DNA of 64,000 nucleotides from an uncultured Collinsella sp. (GCA_937943045.1 CALEBN010000067.1:110552-174551), one strand, 5' to 3'. Shown: positions 1 through 8,405, counted from the stretch's first letter. Notes: generated by a model not told the origin, from the sequence alone. Numbers and translations are program-made.

Positions 1-93
1 GAGCTCAATGAGCGCTGCGACGAACTCGCCACCACCGCGGCCGACGGAGCCAATCTCGATATCGACACCGGCTTTAGCGAAAGCGACCTGTAG
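1..93 (+). CDS. C-terminal end of an unidentified protein (partial)
   Basis: An open frame enters from the left edge and stops at TAG 91-93, giving 30 residues rich in Asp, Glu and Ala and ending in SESDL. Codon use looks like that of the neighbouring genes. The fragment is too short to place in a family; the acidic tail would suit several small cytoplasmic proteins. It lies 73 bases upstream of the next gene on the same strand. Confidence 0.5.
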   Translation, partial: ELNERCDELATTAADGANLDIDTGFSESDL

Positions 94-166
94 CGGCGTT
101 TTCGCGCAGCTTTATATCCCCACGCGCTACACTCATCCTGTAGACCAAACAACGCAAGGGGGACAC

Positions 167-1273
167 ATGCTGCGCATCGCAACCATCGGCACATCCATGA
201 TCACCGACGACTTTATCCAAGTCGTCAATGCCAACGACCAGGCTACATTCGTAGGCACGCTCTCGCGCGACGCAGATCGTGGCGCCGCCTTTACCGCCGA
301 GCACGGCGGCGAACGCAACTTCACCGCACTCGACGAGCTCGCGTCCGCCGACGACGTCGATGCCGTCTACATCGGCAGCCCCAACGCGCTCCATCACGAG
401 CAGGCGCTCGCCTGCATCGCCGGCGGCAAGCACGTTATCGTCGAGAAGCCCTTCTGCGCCACCGAGGCGCAGGCACTCGAGGTCTTTCGCGCAGCCGAGG
501 CGGCGGGCGTCGTAGCCCTCGAGGCCATGCGCCCGCTCCATGACCCCGCTTTCCACGCCGTCGAGGACGCCCTGGGCGAGATTGCGCCCATTCGTCGTGC
601 ATCGTTGCGCTTTGGCAAGTATTCCTCGCGCTACAACGAGGTTCTCGCGGGGCGCGCCACCAATATCTTTGACTGCAATATGGCATCGGGTTCCCTCATG
701 GACATCGGCGTCTACACCGTCGAGCCCATGGTCGAGATTTTCGGCATGCCCTCCGGCCTTACGAGCATGGCTACTCTGCTCGACCCCACCACGCGACAGC
801 TCACGCACGGCCCCATCGACGGTTGCGGTTCCATCCTCGCCAGCTACGGCGGTGGCCGTATCTCCGTCGAGCTTGCGCACTCCAAAATTACGAATGACCT
901 GCTGCCCTCGCAGATTGAAGGCGAGCGTGGCACTATCCAGATCGACCATCTGTCCACGCCCCGCAACGTCCGCATCGACTATCGCGGCGACGTCGTACGC
1001 GGCTCGGCGACCGAGGTACCGCGCGAACAGGGCGACAACGGCCGCGTGCTCGACCTTCCCAAATCGAGCAACACCATGGAATACGAACTCACAGACTTTA
1101 TCACCGCCATCGGCGGTATCGATAACGTTAAGGAAGAGATTTGGGAGACCCCGGCGGGACGCCACGAGCTCGGACACTACCGCGATGTCACGCTCGTCTC
1201 ACTGCGCATCATGGATGCCGTACGCCAGCAGGCCGGCATTACCTTCCCGGCCGACGCAGACAAGCAGGCCTAG
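167..1273 (+). CDS. Gfo/Idh/MocA family NAD(P)-dependent oxidoreductase
   Basis: A 368-residue cytoplasmic dehydrogenase. The N-terminal Rossmann fold begins MLRIATIGTSMITDDF, and the family EKP signature appears as VEKPFCAT, whose Lys is the usual catalytic residue. The C-terminal half is the alpha/beta dimerisation and substrate domain. I chose the ATG at 167 because GGGGGA precedes it and the Rossmann strand starts at once; the frame is open 53 codons further upstream but lacks similarity there. The substrate is unknown, though sugars, inositols and their derivatives are typical. The acylphosphatase gene follows after two bases, so they are probably co-transcribed. Confidence 0.85.
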   Translation: MLRIATIGTSMITDDFIQVVNANDQATFVGTLSRDADRGAAFTAEHGGERNFTALDELASADDVDAVYIGSPNALHHEQALACIAGGKHVIVEKPFCATEAQALEVFRAAEAAGVVALEAMRPLHDPAFHAVEDALGEIAPIRRASLRFGKYSSRYNEVLAGRATNIFDCNMASGSLMDIGVYTVEPMVEIFGMPSGLTSMATLLDPTTRQLTHGPIDGCGSILASYGGGRISVELAHSKITNDLLPSQIEGERGTIQIDHLSTPRNVRIDYRGDVVRGSATEVPREQGDNGRVLDLPKSSNTMEYELTDFITAIGGIDNVKEEIWETPAGRHELGHYRDVTLVSLRIMDAVRQQAGITFPADADKQA

Positions 1274-1275
1274 CG

Positions 1276-1686
1276 ATGAGCTTCTTCGATACGTTCTTCT
1301 CCAGCGTCGCCGGCGGCAGCCGCGAACTCCAAAAGCTCTCTGGCGTCGAGTTCGAGCTGCGCCGCAGGCTCACCGTGCTCGCAAGCGACGAGGCCACTCA
1401 AGACGCCCCGCAGCGCTATTTCCTGCGGTGGGAGGGGCAAGTCCAGGGCGTCGGTTTCCGCTTCACCAACACCAACCTCGCACAGGCGCGCTCCCTCACC
1501 GGCTGGGTGCGCAATATGGAAGACGGCTCGGTTGAGATGGAGCTACAGGGCACGCCGGCAAACATCGTGTCTCTGCTCGAGGCGCTTCATGCCTCCTATG
1601 AGCGCATGGGGACACGTTTTCGCCTTGTAGACGCTCAAGCTCGCACCCCGCTTGCCAACGAGGATGGTTTTAGCCCTCGCTATTAG
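1276..1686 (+). CDS. acyP: acylphosphatase with an N-terminal extension
   Basis: A 136-residue protein whose residues 47-136 form the acylphosphatase fold, which hydrolyses carboxyl-phosphate bonds. The catalytic Arg is R62 in GQVQGVGFRF and the catalytic Asn is N80 in GWVRNMEDGSVE. The family is usually about 90 residues; here about 45 extra residues (MSFFDTFFSS onward) come first, of unknown role. The start two bases after the oxidoreductase stop implies translational coupling. An internal start nearer residue 46 cannot be excluded but has no clear ribosome site. Confidence 0.88.
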   Translation: MSFFDTFFSSVAGGSRELQKLSGVEFELRRRLTVLASDEATQDAPQRYFLRWEGQVQGVGFRFTNTNLAQARSLTGWVRNMEDGSVEMELQGTPANIVSLLEALHASYERMGTRFRLVDAQARTPLANEDGFSPRY

Positions 1687-1747
1687 TATTGTGTTCTAAA
1701 TAAGGTATCATTTGCTTCATGCCGTTTACAGAAAAGAGGCGAGGCGC

Positions 1748-2128
1748 ATGGCGGTGCAAAGAAGGAATACCAGGCAGCGAAAGCTGGTTCTTGACGCTGT
1801 GCGCCAAAGCTATAACCATCCCACCGCCGACGAAATCTACAATGTCGTACGCGAACAGGATGACAAGATCAGCCGCGGCACGGTCTACCGCAACCTCAAT
1901 CTCTTAGCCGACGCCGGCGAGATTCTTTCTATTAAGACGCCGGGCGGCAGCCGCTTCGATCGCACCATCGAGCCGCACGCACATATCATCTGCACCTCGT
2001 GCAGCCGCGTCATCGACGTGCCGCTCCCCTTCGATGCCCAGCTCGACGCCAGGGCATCCGAACAAATCGGATGGAGCGTCAGCTCGCACTACACCATCTT
2101 TGAGGGACTCTGCCCCGACTGCCGGTAG
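1748..2128 (+). CDS. Fur-family transcriptional regulator, PerR-like
   Basis: A 126-residue metal-dependent repressor. The N-terminal winged helix contains the DNA-reading segment SRGTVYRNLNLLADAGEI; the C-terminal dimerisation domain carries HAHIICTSC and a terminal CPDC, the paired CxxC motifs that hold structural zinc in PerR and Fur proteins. The ATG at 1748 has AAAAGAGGCGAGG before it; an upstream in-frame start at 1712 is less likely. Monocistronic by position. PerR rather than Fur or Zur is suggested by the short C-terminus and the lack of a His-rich loop, but the subgroup is not certain. Confidence 0.85.
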   Translation: MAVQRRNTRQRKLVLDAVRQSYNHPTADEIYNVVREQDDKISRGTVYRNLNLLADAGEILSIKTPGGSRFDRTIEPHAHIICTSCSRVIDVPLPFDAQLDARASEQIGWSVSSHYTIFEGLCPDCR

Positions 2129-2133
2129 CCTTT

Positions 2134-2198
2134 GGGGCATGCCTGCAAATCTACTTTCCCATCCGTTACAGCAAACAGTACATTTCTAGGCATGTCCC
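2134..2198. repeat. inverted repeat between convergent genes
   Basis: Arms 2134-2144 (GGGGCATGCCT) and 2188-2198 (AGGCATGTCCC) pair over 11 positions with one mismatch around a 43-base loop. It sits between the convergent perR-like and HAD genes and may act as a two-way transcription end, although it lacks a clear U-tract on either strand. Confidence 0.45.
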
Positions 2199-2204
2199 GA
2201 AAAC

Positions 2205-3002
2205 CTACTCGGCGAGCAGGCGGCGCAGTTCTTCTTCGACCGTGTGCACGTAACGGACGCGATCGTTGATACCGCGCATGGTGGGGTTGCAGCTCTCCAT
2301 CAGATAGGGATGGCCCACGACGTTGAGCATGTCGCGATCGTTCTCATTGTCGCCAAATGCCATCATCTCATCGGGCGAAATCCCCAGGACACGACCGTAA
2401 TCGGCAAGCGCGGAGCCCTTGCCCGAACCGAAACCGATAAGGTCCGTCCATGCGGTTCCTGACGTCATCACATTGACACGGTCGCCAAAGAGGCGCTCGA
2501 AATACTCCCGGGCCGCCGGATATTCCACCTCGGGCGTCTGGAAGCCAATCTTAATGACATCCTCGTCGATGTCCTCGGGACGGTCGACCACCGCCACATC
2601 GCAGTGGACCACATAGCGCAAATGGTCGACGAACGCATCGTTGCCGCTCATGGTGTAGATGTGCCCCTCACACGAAAGGGTCATGTCGGTATGGGGATAC
2701 GCAACCACGGTATTCGCGATAACCATAGCAAGGCTACGCTCCATGGAACGCTTGACGACGGCACGCCCCTCGCTCATCACCAGGGTTCCGTTTTCGCATA
2801 CATAGGCGAGCTCATCGGCCACCGGGGCAAACAGGTAGCGCAAGCTCGCATATTGACGGCCACTCGCCGGCATAAACACGATACCACGACGATGCAGCTC
2901 ATCGATAAGCTCAAAGGCCTCGGAACGCAGCTCGCGCTCCCCCGGATGCAGCAACGTGCCGTCCAAATCGCATGCAATCAGTTTGATTCCCTCAAGACCC
3001 AT
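2205..3002 (-). CDS. Cof-type HAD-IIB sugar-phosphatase-like hydrolase
   Basis: A 265-residue cytoplasmic phosphatase of the Cof/YidA group. The HAD motifs are in order: DLDGTL near residue 12 (nucleophile Asp and the second Asp), PASGRQ (motif II), the Lys in IKIGFQ (motif III) and MAFGDNENDRDML (motif IV, metal-binding Asp). A C2B cap lies between motifs II and III. I chose the ATG at 3002 because GGGGGAAGCAT precedes it and IKLIACDLDG follows. The open frame extends to 3077, but that part crosses an intergenic inverted repeat. The substrate cannot be read from the sequence. Confidence 0.87.
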   Translation of the reverse strand: MGLEGIKLIACDLDGTLLHPGERELRSEAFELIDELHRRGIVFMPASGRQYASLRYLFAPVADELAYVCENGTLVMSEGRAVVKRSMERSLAMVIANTVVAYPHTDMTLSCEGHIYTMSGNDAFVDHLRYVVHCDVAVVDRPEDIDEDVIKIGFQTPEVEYPAAREYFERLFGDRVNVMTSGTAWTDLIGFGSGKGSALADYGRVLGISPDEMMAFGDNENDRDMLNVVGHPYLMESCNPTMRGINDRVRYVHTVEEELRRLLAE

Positions 3003-3030
3003 ATGCTTCCCCCAAAGCCTCATATCAACA

Positions 3031-3073
3031 GCAAGACGGACCTTGATCGGTCGCCCCTCAAAGCCCGTCTTGC
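3031..3073 (-). terminator. inverted repeat after the ureE-like gene
   Basis: Arms 3031-3039 and 3065-3073 (GCAAGACGG / CCGTCTTGC) pair perfectly over nine bases, 13 bases beyond the ureE-like stop and upstream of the HAD start. The following TGTTGATAT is only partly U-rich, so this may be a weak terminator or attenuator. Confidence 0.4.
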
Positions 3074-3085
3074 GCATACGCGCGC

Positions 3086-3664
3086 TTAGCCGCGCGCCTT
3101 TTTTACGATGGTAAAGTCGGGAGCCATGCTCACGACGACCTCCGCCGCACTCGACGCAAAGCGCCGGTCCGCATCGAGTTCACGGGTAACCAGCGAGAGC
3201 CGAACACCCTCGACACCCCGGAGCATGCGGCCCAAAACAGGCTGCACCGGCGTATACATGCGCACAGTATGCTCGTCCGAGTCGCCCCGGAAGAGCGGCG
3301 CATGCATGTTGCCGATCTCCCAGCACGAATGCGCGAGCGCAATCGGGTCCATGCGGTCAACTTCGACCAAATAAACCTCGGCGCTGCGCAAGCGCACGAC
3401 AACCGCCACGGGCACCATGCCCGAACGGTCAATGGCGAGCACGTCGCCGTCGGCAAGACGACCGCCGTCGGCAGTATCCAGCCGAACATCGACCGTGCGC
3501 CCCAGCTCCGTCACGCCCACAAACGCGTATACATCAGCCTGGTCCCAATCGAGCAGTAGCTCGTCAACTTCAAAGACGCCGCCCAACTTCCGGCGAAGCA
3601 GGAGTTCATAGGACGGATCGTTGAGATTTCCCAAGCGCTCCGTAGCTACCAGGTCCACGGACAT
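3086..3664 (-). CDS. UreE-like nickel metallochaperone
   Basis: A 192-residue protein resembling the urease accessory protein UreE. An N-terminal beta domain of about 100 residues is followed by a C-terminal ferredoxin-like domain with WEIGNMHAPLFRG, which matches the UreE GNRHxPL signature containing the conserved metal-binding His (H121 here). The His-rich C-terminal tail of many UreEs is absent; this one ends in IVKKARG. The ATG at 3664 lies three bases after the SlyD-like stop, so the two are coupled. No urease or hydrogenase gene is in the window. The nickel role is inferred from family and partner. Confidence 0.65.
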   Translation of the reverse strand: MSVDLVATERLGNLNDPSYELLLRRKLGGVFEVDELLLDWDQADVYAFVGVTELGRTVDVRLDTADGGRLADGDVLAIDRSGMVPVAVVVRLRSAEVYLVEVDRMDPIALAHSCWEIGNMHAPLFRGDSDEHTVRMYTPVQPVLGRMLRGVEGVRLSLVTRELDADRRFASSAAEVVVSMAPDFTIVKKARG

Positions 3665-3667
3665 CAA

Positions 3668-4096
3668 CTAGTCCTCGACCTCAACGAGCTCGATATCAAA
3701 GTTGAGATCCTTGCCGGCGAGCTCGTGATTGGCGTCGAGCGTCACGGCCTCGGGCGTCACGTCGATGACGACGGCGGGGACGGGCATACCGCTCGGCGTG
3801 GACAGGAAGAGCTTCATACCCTTCTCGATCTGCTCGATGTTGGGAACCTGCTCGGCCGGGAAGGTCAGAACCATCTCGGGATTGTGCTCGCCGTAGGCAT
3901 CGGCAGCAGGAATGTGCACGGTCTTCTTCTCGCCCACCTGCATGTCGACAACAGCGGCGTCGAAGCCCTTGATCATCTGGCCGGCGCCGCAGGTGAACTC
4001 CAGCGGCTCGCCGCGATCGTAGGAGCTATCGAACTGCGTGCCGTCGTCGAGCGTGCCGCGATAATGAGTCTTGACCTTCTTGCCCTGGTTGGACAT
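3668..4096 (-). CDS. slyD: SlyD-like FKBP-type peptidyl-prolyl isomerase
   Basis: A 142-residue FKBP with the SlyD insert-in-flap layout. The first FKBP half is HYRGTLDDGTQFDSSYDRGEPLEF and QMIKGFDAAV; the IF chaperone domain (about residues 70-122) has AYGEHNPEM, and the fold closes with the typical HELAGKDLNFDIELVEV. SlyD proteins fold proline-containing chains and deliver nickel. The His/Cys-rich tail of E. coli SlyD is missing here; the chain stops at VEVED. The start has CGGAGG seven bases upstream. It is first in a two-gene unit with the UreE-like protein. Confidence 0.85.
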   Translation of the reverse strand: MSNQGKKVKTHYRGTLDDGTQFDSSYDRGEPLEFTCGAGQMIKGFDAAVVDMQVGEKKTVHIPAADAYGEHNPEMVLTFPAEQVPNIEQIEKGMKLFLSTPSGMPVPAVVIDVTPEAVTLDANHELAGKDLNFDIELVEVED

Positions 4097-4216
4097 GGAA
4101 ACCTCCGTGATAAGGGCGGCGCACAACACGGGCCGCCATGAACATATGGCGCTAACTATACCCTAGTCATACAATTTGAAGACAGTTTGCAAAGAAACGC
4201 TGCAACCGGAGGAACC

Positions 4217-5230
4217 ATGGCATATCCCGTATTTGACCTACACTGCGACACCGCCGACCGAATCGGCTGGGCCACGCTCGATCTCGACCTGCGCTTTACC
4301 GCCGGCACCGACGGTTATTTCCCCGGCGACGAAACGCATCCGCAAGATTTCGACCTCATCGAGGGTAACGCCTGCGCCATCTCGCTCGCAAAGATCGGCA
4401 ACACGCCGTGGGCACAGTGCTTCGCTACGTTTGTCCCCGACGAGATCCCCACCGCCCACGCCGCGCGCTTCCAGGCGCAAATCATGGCGCATATGAGCGG
4501 CCAGGCAATGCTCAACCACGACCGCATGGTCAACGTGCGCAGCGCCGCAGACATTCGCCCCGCGCTCAAGGACGGCAAGATCGCCTGTATCCACACCATC
4601 GAAAACGCCACGTTCTTTGCCGAGGACCCCGCGCTGATCGAGGTGCTCAAGAGCTTGGGCGTGCTTATGTCGTCACTCAGCTGGAACGCGCAGGGACCGC
4701 TCGCGAGCGGCCACGACACCCACGCCGGCCTCACCGCCGCCGGCATCGAGGCACTTACGCAGATGGAGCACGCCGGCATGATACTCGACGTCTCCCACCT
4801 CAACGATGAGTGCTTTGACGAGGTTGTCGCCCACGCCACGCGCCCCTTCGTCGCCAGCCACTCCAACTCCCGTGCGGTTTGCGGCGTCAAGCGCAACCTC
4901 ACCGACGACCAGTTCCGCACCATTCGCGACATGGGCGGCATCGTCGGCCTCAACTACTGCAGCGAGTTCCTATCCAACGATGCGACCGACAAGACCACCG
5001 CAGACGTCACCTTCGACCAGCTAGCGGCACATATCGAGCACTGGCTCGACCTGGGCGGCGAAGATGTCATCGCACTCGGCGGCGACTGGGACGGCGCCAA
5101 GGTGCCCGCTTTCCTCTCCGATGCCAGCAAGATGCCCGAATTCCAGAACATGCTCTCCAAGCACTTTGGCAAGACCGTGATGCAGAAGCTCTGCAGCGAT
5201 AACGCCCTTGCCTTCTTCGAGCGTTATTAA
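4217..5230 (+). CDS. membrane dipeptidase (peptidase M19)
   Basis: A 337-residue renal-dipeptidase-family zinc enzyme that hydrolyses dipeptides, often with broad or D-residue tolerance. DLHCDTAD at residues 7-14 supplies the first metal ligands, HTIENATFF the central Glu region, DVSHLN and VASHSNSRAV the further His ligands, and LGGDWDGA the distal Asp region. There is no signal peptide, so it is cytoplasmic, as bacterial members usually are. The start follows CCGGAGGAACC. It is transcribed away from slyD through a 120-base shared upstream region. Confidence 0.9.
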   Translation: MAYPVFDLHCDTADRIGWATLDLDLRFTAGTDGYFPGDETHPQDFDLIEGNACAISLAKIGNTPWAQCFATFVPDEIPTAHAARFQAQIMAHMSGQAMLNHDRMVNVRSAADIRPALKDGKIACIHTIENATFFAEDPALIEVLKSLGVLMSSLSWNAQGPLASGHDTHAGLTAAGIEALTQMEHAGMILDVSHLNDECFDEVVAHATRPFVASHSNSRAVCGVKRNLTDDQFRTIRDMGGIVGLNYCSEFLSNDATDKTTADVTFDQLAAHIEHWLDLGGEDVIALGGDWDGAKVPAFLSDASKMPEFQNMLSKHFGKTVMQKLCSDNALAFFERY

Positions 5231-5246
5231 TTTCACATCCCTTGAG

Positions 5247-5282
5247 CGGGCCGGCATACCGAACGGTCGAAATGCCGGCCCG
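5247..5282 (+). terminator. hairpin after the dipeptidase gene
   Basis: Arms 5247-5257 and 5272-5282 (CGGGCCGGCAT / ATGCCGGCCCG) pair perfectly over 11 bases with a 14-base loop, 16 bases after the stop. No U-tract follows, so it may be an intercistronic stabiliser rather than a full terminator. Confidence 0.45.
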
Positions 5283-5304
5283 CCCCCAATCTGAAGGATA
5301 ACTT

Positions 5305-6081
5305 TTGACGCAGCAATTTGCGATTTTCCTACCCCGACCGGATGGGATGCCCATCCCCGTCGTCGTTACCAAAAAGCGCGTCAAGAACTTCAACCTGCGC
5401 GTCACATCGAGCGGTGAGGTCCACGCCAGCGCACCGCTCGGCGCCAGCCGCGAGCGTATCGAAGCGTTTGTGAAGCGCAACAACGCCTGGATTATCGGCC
5501 GACTTGCCCAGCGTGAGCAACGTCAGGCAACGTCACGAGAGCCACTCAGCCCCTCGTCCATCATTGCGCTTTGGGGCATGCCCATCACGGTACAGGACGC
5601 ACTCGATCACAACTTTGCGTCACCCGCACCGCGACCCAAACAGGCCACCTTCGCAAGTTTTATGGGTGCCGACAAGTCGAACGGAGGCCCACAGGCCAAG
5701 CGGCTCGCAATCCTCGACGGTCTAACGTCCGACGAGCTCCAAGCCCACATCGACCAGCTCTATACGTCCGAGGTCACATCGGCGCTGCGCGATATTTTGC
5801 ACGCGTACGAAATCGCAATGGGCGTCTCCGTTTCCCGCGTTTCCGTACGCAGCATGAAAACGCGTTGGGGCTCGTGCACGCCCAAATCCGGCGCCATTCG
5901 CATCGCACGAGAACTTGCCGGCTACCCCGTCGAATGCCTCGACATGGTTGTCGCCCACGAGCTCGTCCACTTGCTCGAGCCAAGCCACAATCAGCGGTTT
6001 CACGCCCTGCTCGACACGTACTGCCCCAACAATAGAGCGCTGTCGCAGCGGCTCAAGCAGCCACCCATAGAGACGTATTAG
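5305..6081 (+). CDS. YgjP-type (M48/WLM-like) zinc metallopeptidase
   Basis: A 258-residue protein of the YgjP/DUF45 family, putative zinc proteases of unknown substrate. The N-terminal beta region has KKRVKNFNLRVTSSGEVHASAP, matching the RxRxxxLRVxxxGxVxVxAP pattern of the family. The catalytic helix is VVAHELVHLLEPSHNQRFH (HExxH plus a downstream His), preceded by KTRWGSCTPKSGAIRIAREL. The start is TTG with GAAGGATAA upstream; no in-frame ATG fits better. It meets folB tail to tail with only six bases between. Confidence 0.83.
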   Translation: MTQQFAIFLPRPDGMPIPVVVTKKRVKNFNLRVTSSGEVHASAPLGASRERIEAFVKRNNAWIIGRLAQREQRQATSREPLSPSSIIALWGMPITVQDALDHNFASPAPRPKQATFASFMGADKSNGGPQAKRLAILDGLTSDELQAHIDQLYTSEVTSALRDILHAYEIAMGVSVSRVSVRSMKTRWGSCTPKSGAIRIARELAGYPVECLDMVVAHELVHLLEPSHNQRFHALLDTYCPNNRALSQRLKQPPIETY

Positions 6082-6087
6082 AACCGG

Positions 6088-6573
6088 TTAGCGCACGCGC
6101 TCGATCTCGACACCGCAGCTTGTCAAGGGAAGACCGACGGGCGCCCACGGCTTATCGAGCTTTATGCGCACACCAAGCAGCAAGGGATAACGACGCAACA
6201 GCATCGAGGCCACACCCTCGGCTGCGGCCTCGATGAGTTTAAACGTATGCTCGCGCAGATAGCCATCGACATCGTGGCACACCGAGCCGTAGTCAATCGA
6301 GGCGTCCAGGTTATCGTGCTCCCCCGCTGCACGCAGGTCGGCATAGAGCACCAAGGACACGATGAACTTCTGGCCCAGCGCGTTCTCTTCGGGATACACG
6401 CCGTGATTGGCAAAGACCTCGAGACCGTCGATAGTAATGCGGTCGGCATGGCGCAGATCGTCATAGCTCACGTGGGGCACCGCCGTTGCGGTGGATATTT
6501 CGCCCCTTCCACGGCGGGCGAGCTCGGCGCCTTCAGTCTTGGTTGCATTCTCGGGCAGTTTCTTGTTGCTCAT
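6088..6573 (-). CDS. folB: dihydroneopterin aldolase
   Basis: A 161-residue enzyme that converts 7,8-dihydroneopterin to 6-hydroxymethyl-dihydropterin and glycolaldehyde in folate synthesis. Residues 44-161 form the FolB fold: DRITIDGLEVFANHGVYPEENALGQKF carries the conserved HGV region, and SIDYGSVCHDV with FKLIEAAAEGVA carry the Tyr and Glu contacts. The first 40 residues (MSNKKLPENATKTEG onward) are a low-complexity extension not found in most family members. GAAGGAG precedes the ATG. It is last in the folE-HD-folB unit. Confidence 0.9.
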   Translation of the reverse strand: MSNKKLPENATKTEGAELARRGRGEISTATAVPHVSYDDLRHADRITIDGLEVFANHGVYPEENALGQKFIVSLVLYADLRAAGEHDNLDASIDYGSVCHDVDGYLREHTFKLIEAAAEGVASMLLRRYPLLLGVRIKLDKPWAPVGLPLTSCGVEIERVR

Positions 6574-6616
6574 CGCGATCGTCTCCTTCGTTTAGAACCC
6601 CGACCGCGCAAACTAA

Positions 6617-7198
6617 CTACACGCGAATCGACAGGTTCTTTTTATCATCGCTCCAGTTGCAAGCATTGCGCGCAGGGCATGCAAAGCAGGCTCGCGAGGC
6701 CTTGTCGGCCGCATAGAGCAGACGCTCGAGCGGTTGACTGTTCACGCGCAGCTTTCGATGGCCCAGGATGGCCGTCTTAATGGCTGCGGCATCTGCCGGC
6801 TCAAACGCCACGTCATCGGGCATGCCGCCGAGAATCGCATCAGCGACGCGTTCGCTTGCAACATCATGGGATATACCCGATTCATACTGTTCATCTTTGC
6901 CGATATCGTGAAGAAGTGCCGTGGCATAGATGACCTCGCAGTCAAATCCGAGCTGCTCCTCAAGATTCTTAATCCACATAATGCGCGCGACATCCAGCAG
7001 ATGGTCGATACCGTGGCGGCAAAAGATGCGCCCCGATTCCAGCTGTGCAATGTTGCCCAGGTGCCGCCGGAACAACCCGTTGGCACAGATGTAATCAATG
7101 CGAGGCATGGCACCAAAGGGAGTCAGGCCCGAAGCCATAAAGCCGCGACGCGGCGTCCCCTCATCGGTCTTCGATGCAAAGTCGTTGACGACCCTCAT
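6617..7198 (-). CDS. HD-domain phosphohydrolase in the folate cluster
   Basis: A 193-residue HD protein. The metal motif is split as FCRHGIDHLLDVARI and TALLHDIGKDEQ, followed by ILGHRK and LLYAADKASRACF. The C-terminus has a four-Cys cluster, CFACPARNAC, which may bind metal. The ATG is one base after the folE stop, so the two are coupled. HD proteins of this kind recur beside folE in Gram-positive genomes, which makes a role in the missing dephosphorylation of dihydroneopterin triphosphate possible; that is inference. The frame is open to 7270, but upstream residues overlap folE and are unlikely to be translated. Confidence 0.75.
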   Translation of the reverse strand: MRVVNDFASKTDEGTPRRGFMASGLTPFGAMPRIDYICANGLFRRHLGNIAQLESGRIFCRHGIDHLLDVARIMWIKNLEEQLGFDCEVIYATALLHDIGKDEQYESGISHDVASERVADAILGGMPDDVAFEPADAAAIKTAILGHRKLRVNSQPLERLLYAADKASRACFACPARNACNWSDDKKNLSIRV

Positions 7199-7199
7199 G

Positions 7200-7757
7200 C
7201 TAACGGCCCAGCATCCTAAAGAATCGCTCCTCGAGCGACGAATCGGTCTCAAAGACACCGCGACGAGCAAGCGTTACGGTCTTGGTACCGGGCTTTTGCA
7301 CGCCGCGCATGGTCATGCACATATGCTCGGCTTCCATCAGCACAATCGCTCCTTGGGGGGCAAGATATTCCATGAGGGCGTCGGCAACCTGTGCACACAG
7401 CTGCTCCTGCAGCTGCAAACGACGGGCATAGACCTCAACTGTGCGAGCGAGCTTAGACAGGCCCGCCACGCGGCCGTTAGGGATATAGCCGATCGCAGCC
7501 TTGCCGTAAAACGGCAGCAGATGGTGTTCGCACAGCGAGTAAAACGTGATGTCGCGCTCGATAACCAAATCGTTCGAAGCGACGGTAAAGGTTTTAGACA
7601 GGTGCTCCTCGGCGCTCTGATCCATGCCGCCGGCAATCTCGCCATACATACGGGCGACGCGCGCCGGCGTCTCCAACAAGCCCTCGCGAGTTGGGTCCTC
7701 GCCTATGCCCTCAAGCAACAGCCTTATGGCGGCCTCGACTTTTTCCTGATCGACCAT
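7200..7757 (-). CDS. folE: GTP cyclohydrolase I
   Basis: A 185-residue enzyme opening folate synthesis by converting GTP to 7,8-dihydroneopterin triphosphate. The zinc motif is SLCEHHLLPFYGKAAIGY (Cys and His ligands), with MTMRGVQKPGTKTVT supplying the third ligand region and active-site residues. Length and order match the canonical family. The ATG at 7757 is preceded by GTGAGG at modest spacing; the frame runs open to 7820 but that part has no family match. It lies downstream of nrdG and directly upstream of the HD gene. Confidence 0.93.
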   Translation of the reverse strand: MVDQEKVEAAIRLLLEGIGEDPTREGLLETPARVARMYGEIAGGMDQSAEEHLSKTFTVASNDLVIERDITFYSLCEHHLLPFYGKAAIGYIPNGRVAGLSKLARTVEVYARRLQLQEQLCAQVADALMEYLAPQGAIVLMEAEHMCMTMRGVQKPGTKTVTLARRGVFETDSSLEERFFRMLGR

Positions 7758-7823
7758 CTGGGCCTCACTCTTCCGATTTTGCGTTCGCGCTATGGTACCA
7801 CGCCCTCCGGCATCGGCCACAAG

Positions 7824-8405
7824 CTACATAGTATGGGTCGAATAGACCGGATCATCTCGCCAAAGCTCCACAGCATTGCAAAGCGCAACGCCCTCGCGCG
7901 CGGCACGAGCGCGCGTGGCGTTCATGTCGATCACGCGCTGATTACTCGAGCCCCTAAAGCGCAACGAGATATCGTACAGATCTTGAACGAACGGACCGTC
8001 CACCAGCATGTCGAGGCAGGCAAGGATACGGTCCGTCACCTCGGTATGGTGACGACCGCCCGGCATAAGTTCCTCGAGCACGTCGCCAGTAAAGCACCAA
8101 ATGGTCTTCCCCGACTCCACGGGATAGGCCGCACGCACGCGTTCGATAAAGTCAACGAGACCCGCCTGATTCTCGGGCTCCATGGGCTCGCCGCCCAGAA
8201 TCGTCAGGCCATCGATAAAGGGATGATCGAGACTCTCGATAATTTTGTCCTCGACGGCGCGATCGAACGGCTCGCCCGCAGCAAAGTCCCACGCGACAGA
8301 GTTAAAGCAGTTCTTGCACCCACGACGGCACCCACTCACAAACAGAGAAGTACGAACACCTTCCCCATCAGCAATGTCGAAATACTTAATGTTCGCGTAG
8401 TTCAT
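7824..8405 (-). CDS. nrdG: anaerobic ribonucleotide reductase activating protein
   Basis: A 193-residue radical-SAM activase that installs the glycyl radical on NrdD. The [4Fe-4S] motif is CRRGCKNC (CxxxCxxC), followed by CFNSVAWDF, typical of NrdG, then the LTILGGEPM SAM-binding strand. GGGAGAG precedes the ATG at 8405. Its partner nrdD lies 427 bases upstream on the same strand, separated by a terminator and a long palindrome, so nrdG may have its own promoter rather than sharing the nrdD transcript. Confidence 0.93.
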   Translation of the reverse strand: MNYANIKYFDIADGEGVRTSLFVSGCRRGCKNCFNSVAWDFAAGEPFDRAVEDKIIESLDHPFIDGLTILGGEPMEPENQAGLVDFIERVRAAYPVESGKTIWCFTGDVLEELMPGGRHHTEVTDRILACLDMLVDGPFVQDLYDISLRFRGSSNQRVIDMNATRARAAREGVALCNAVELWRDDPVYSTHTM

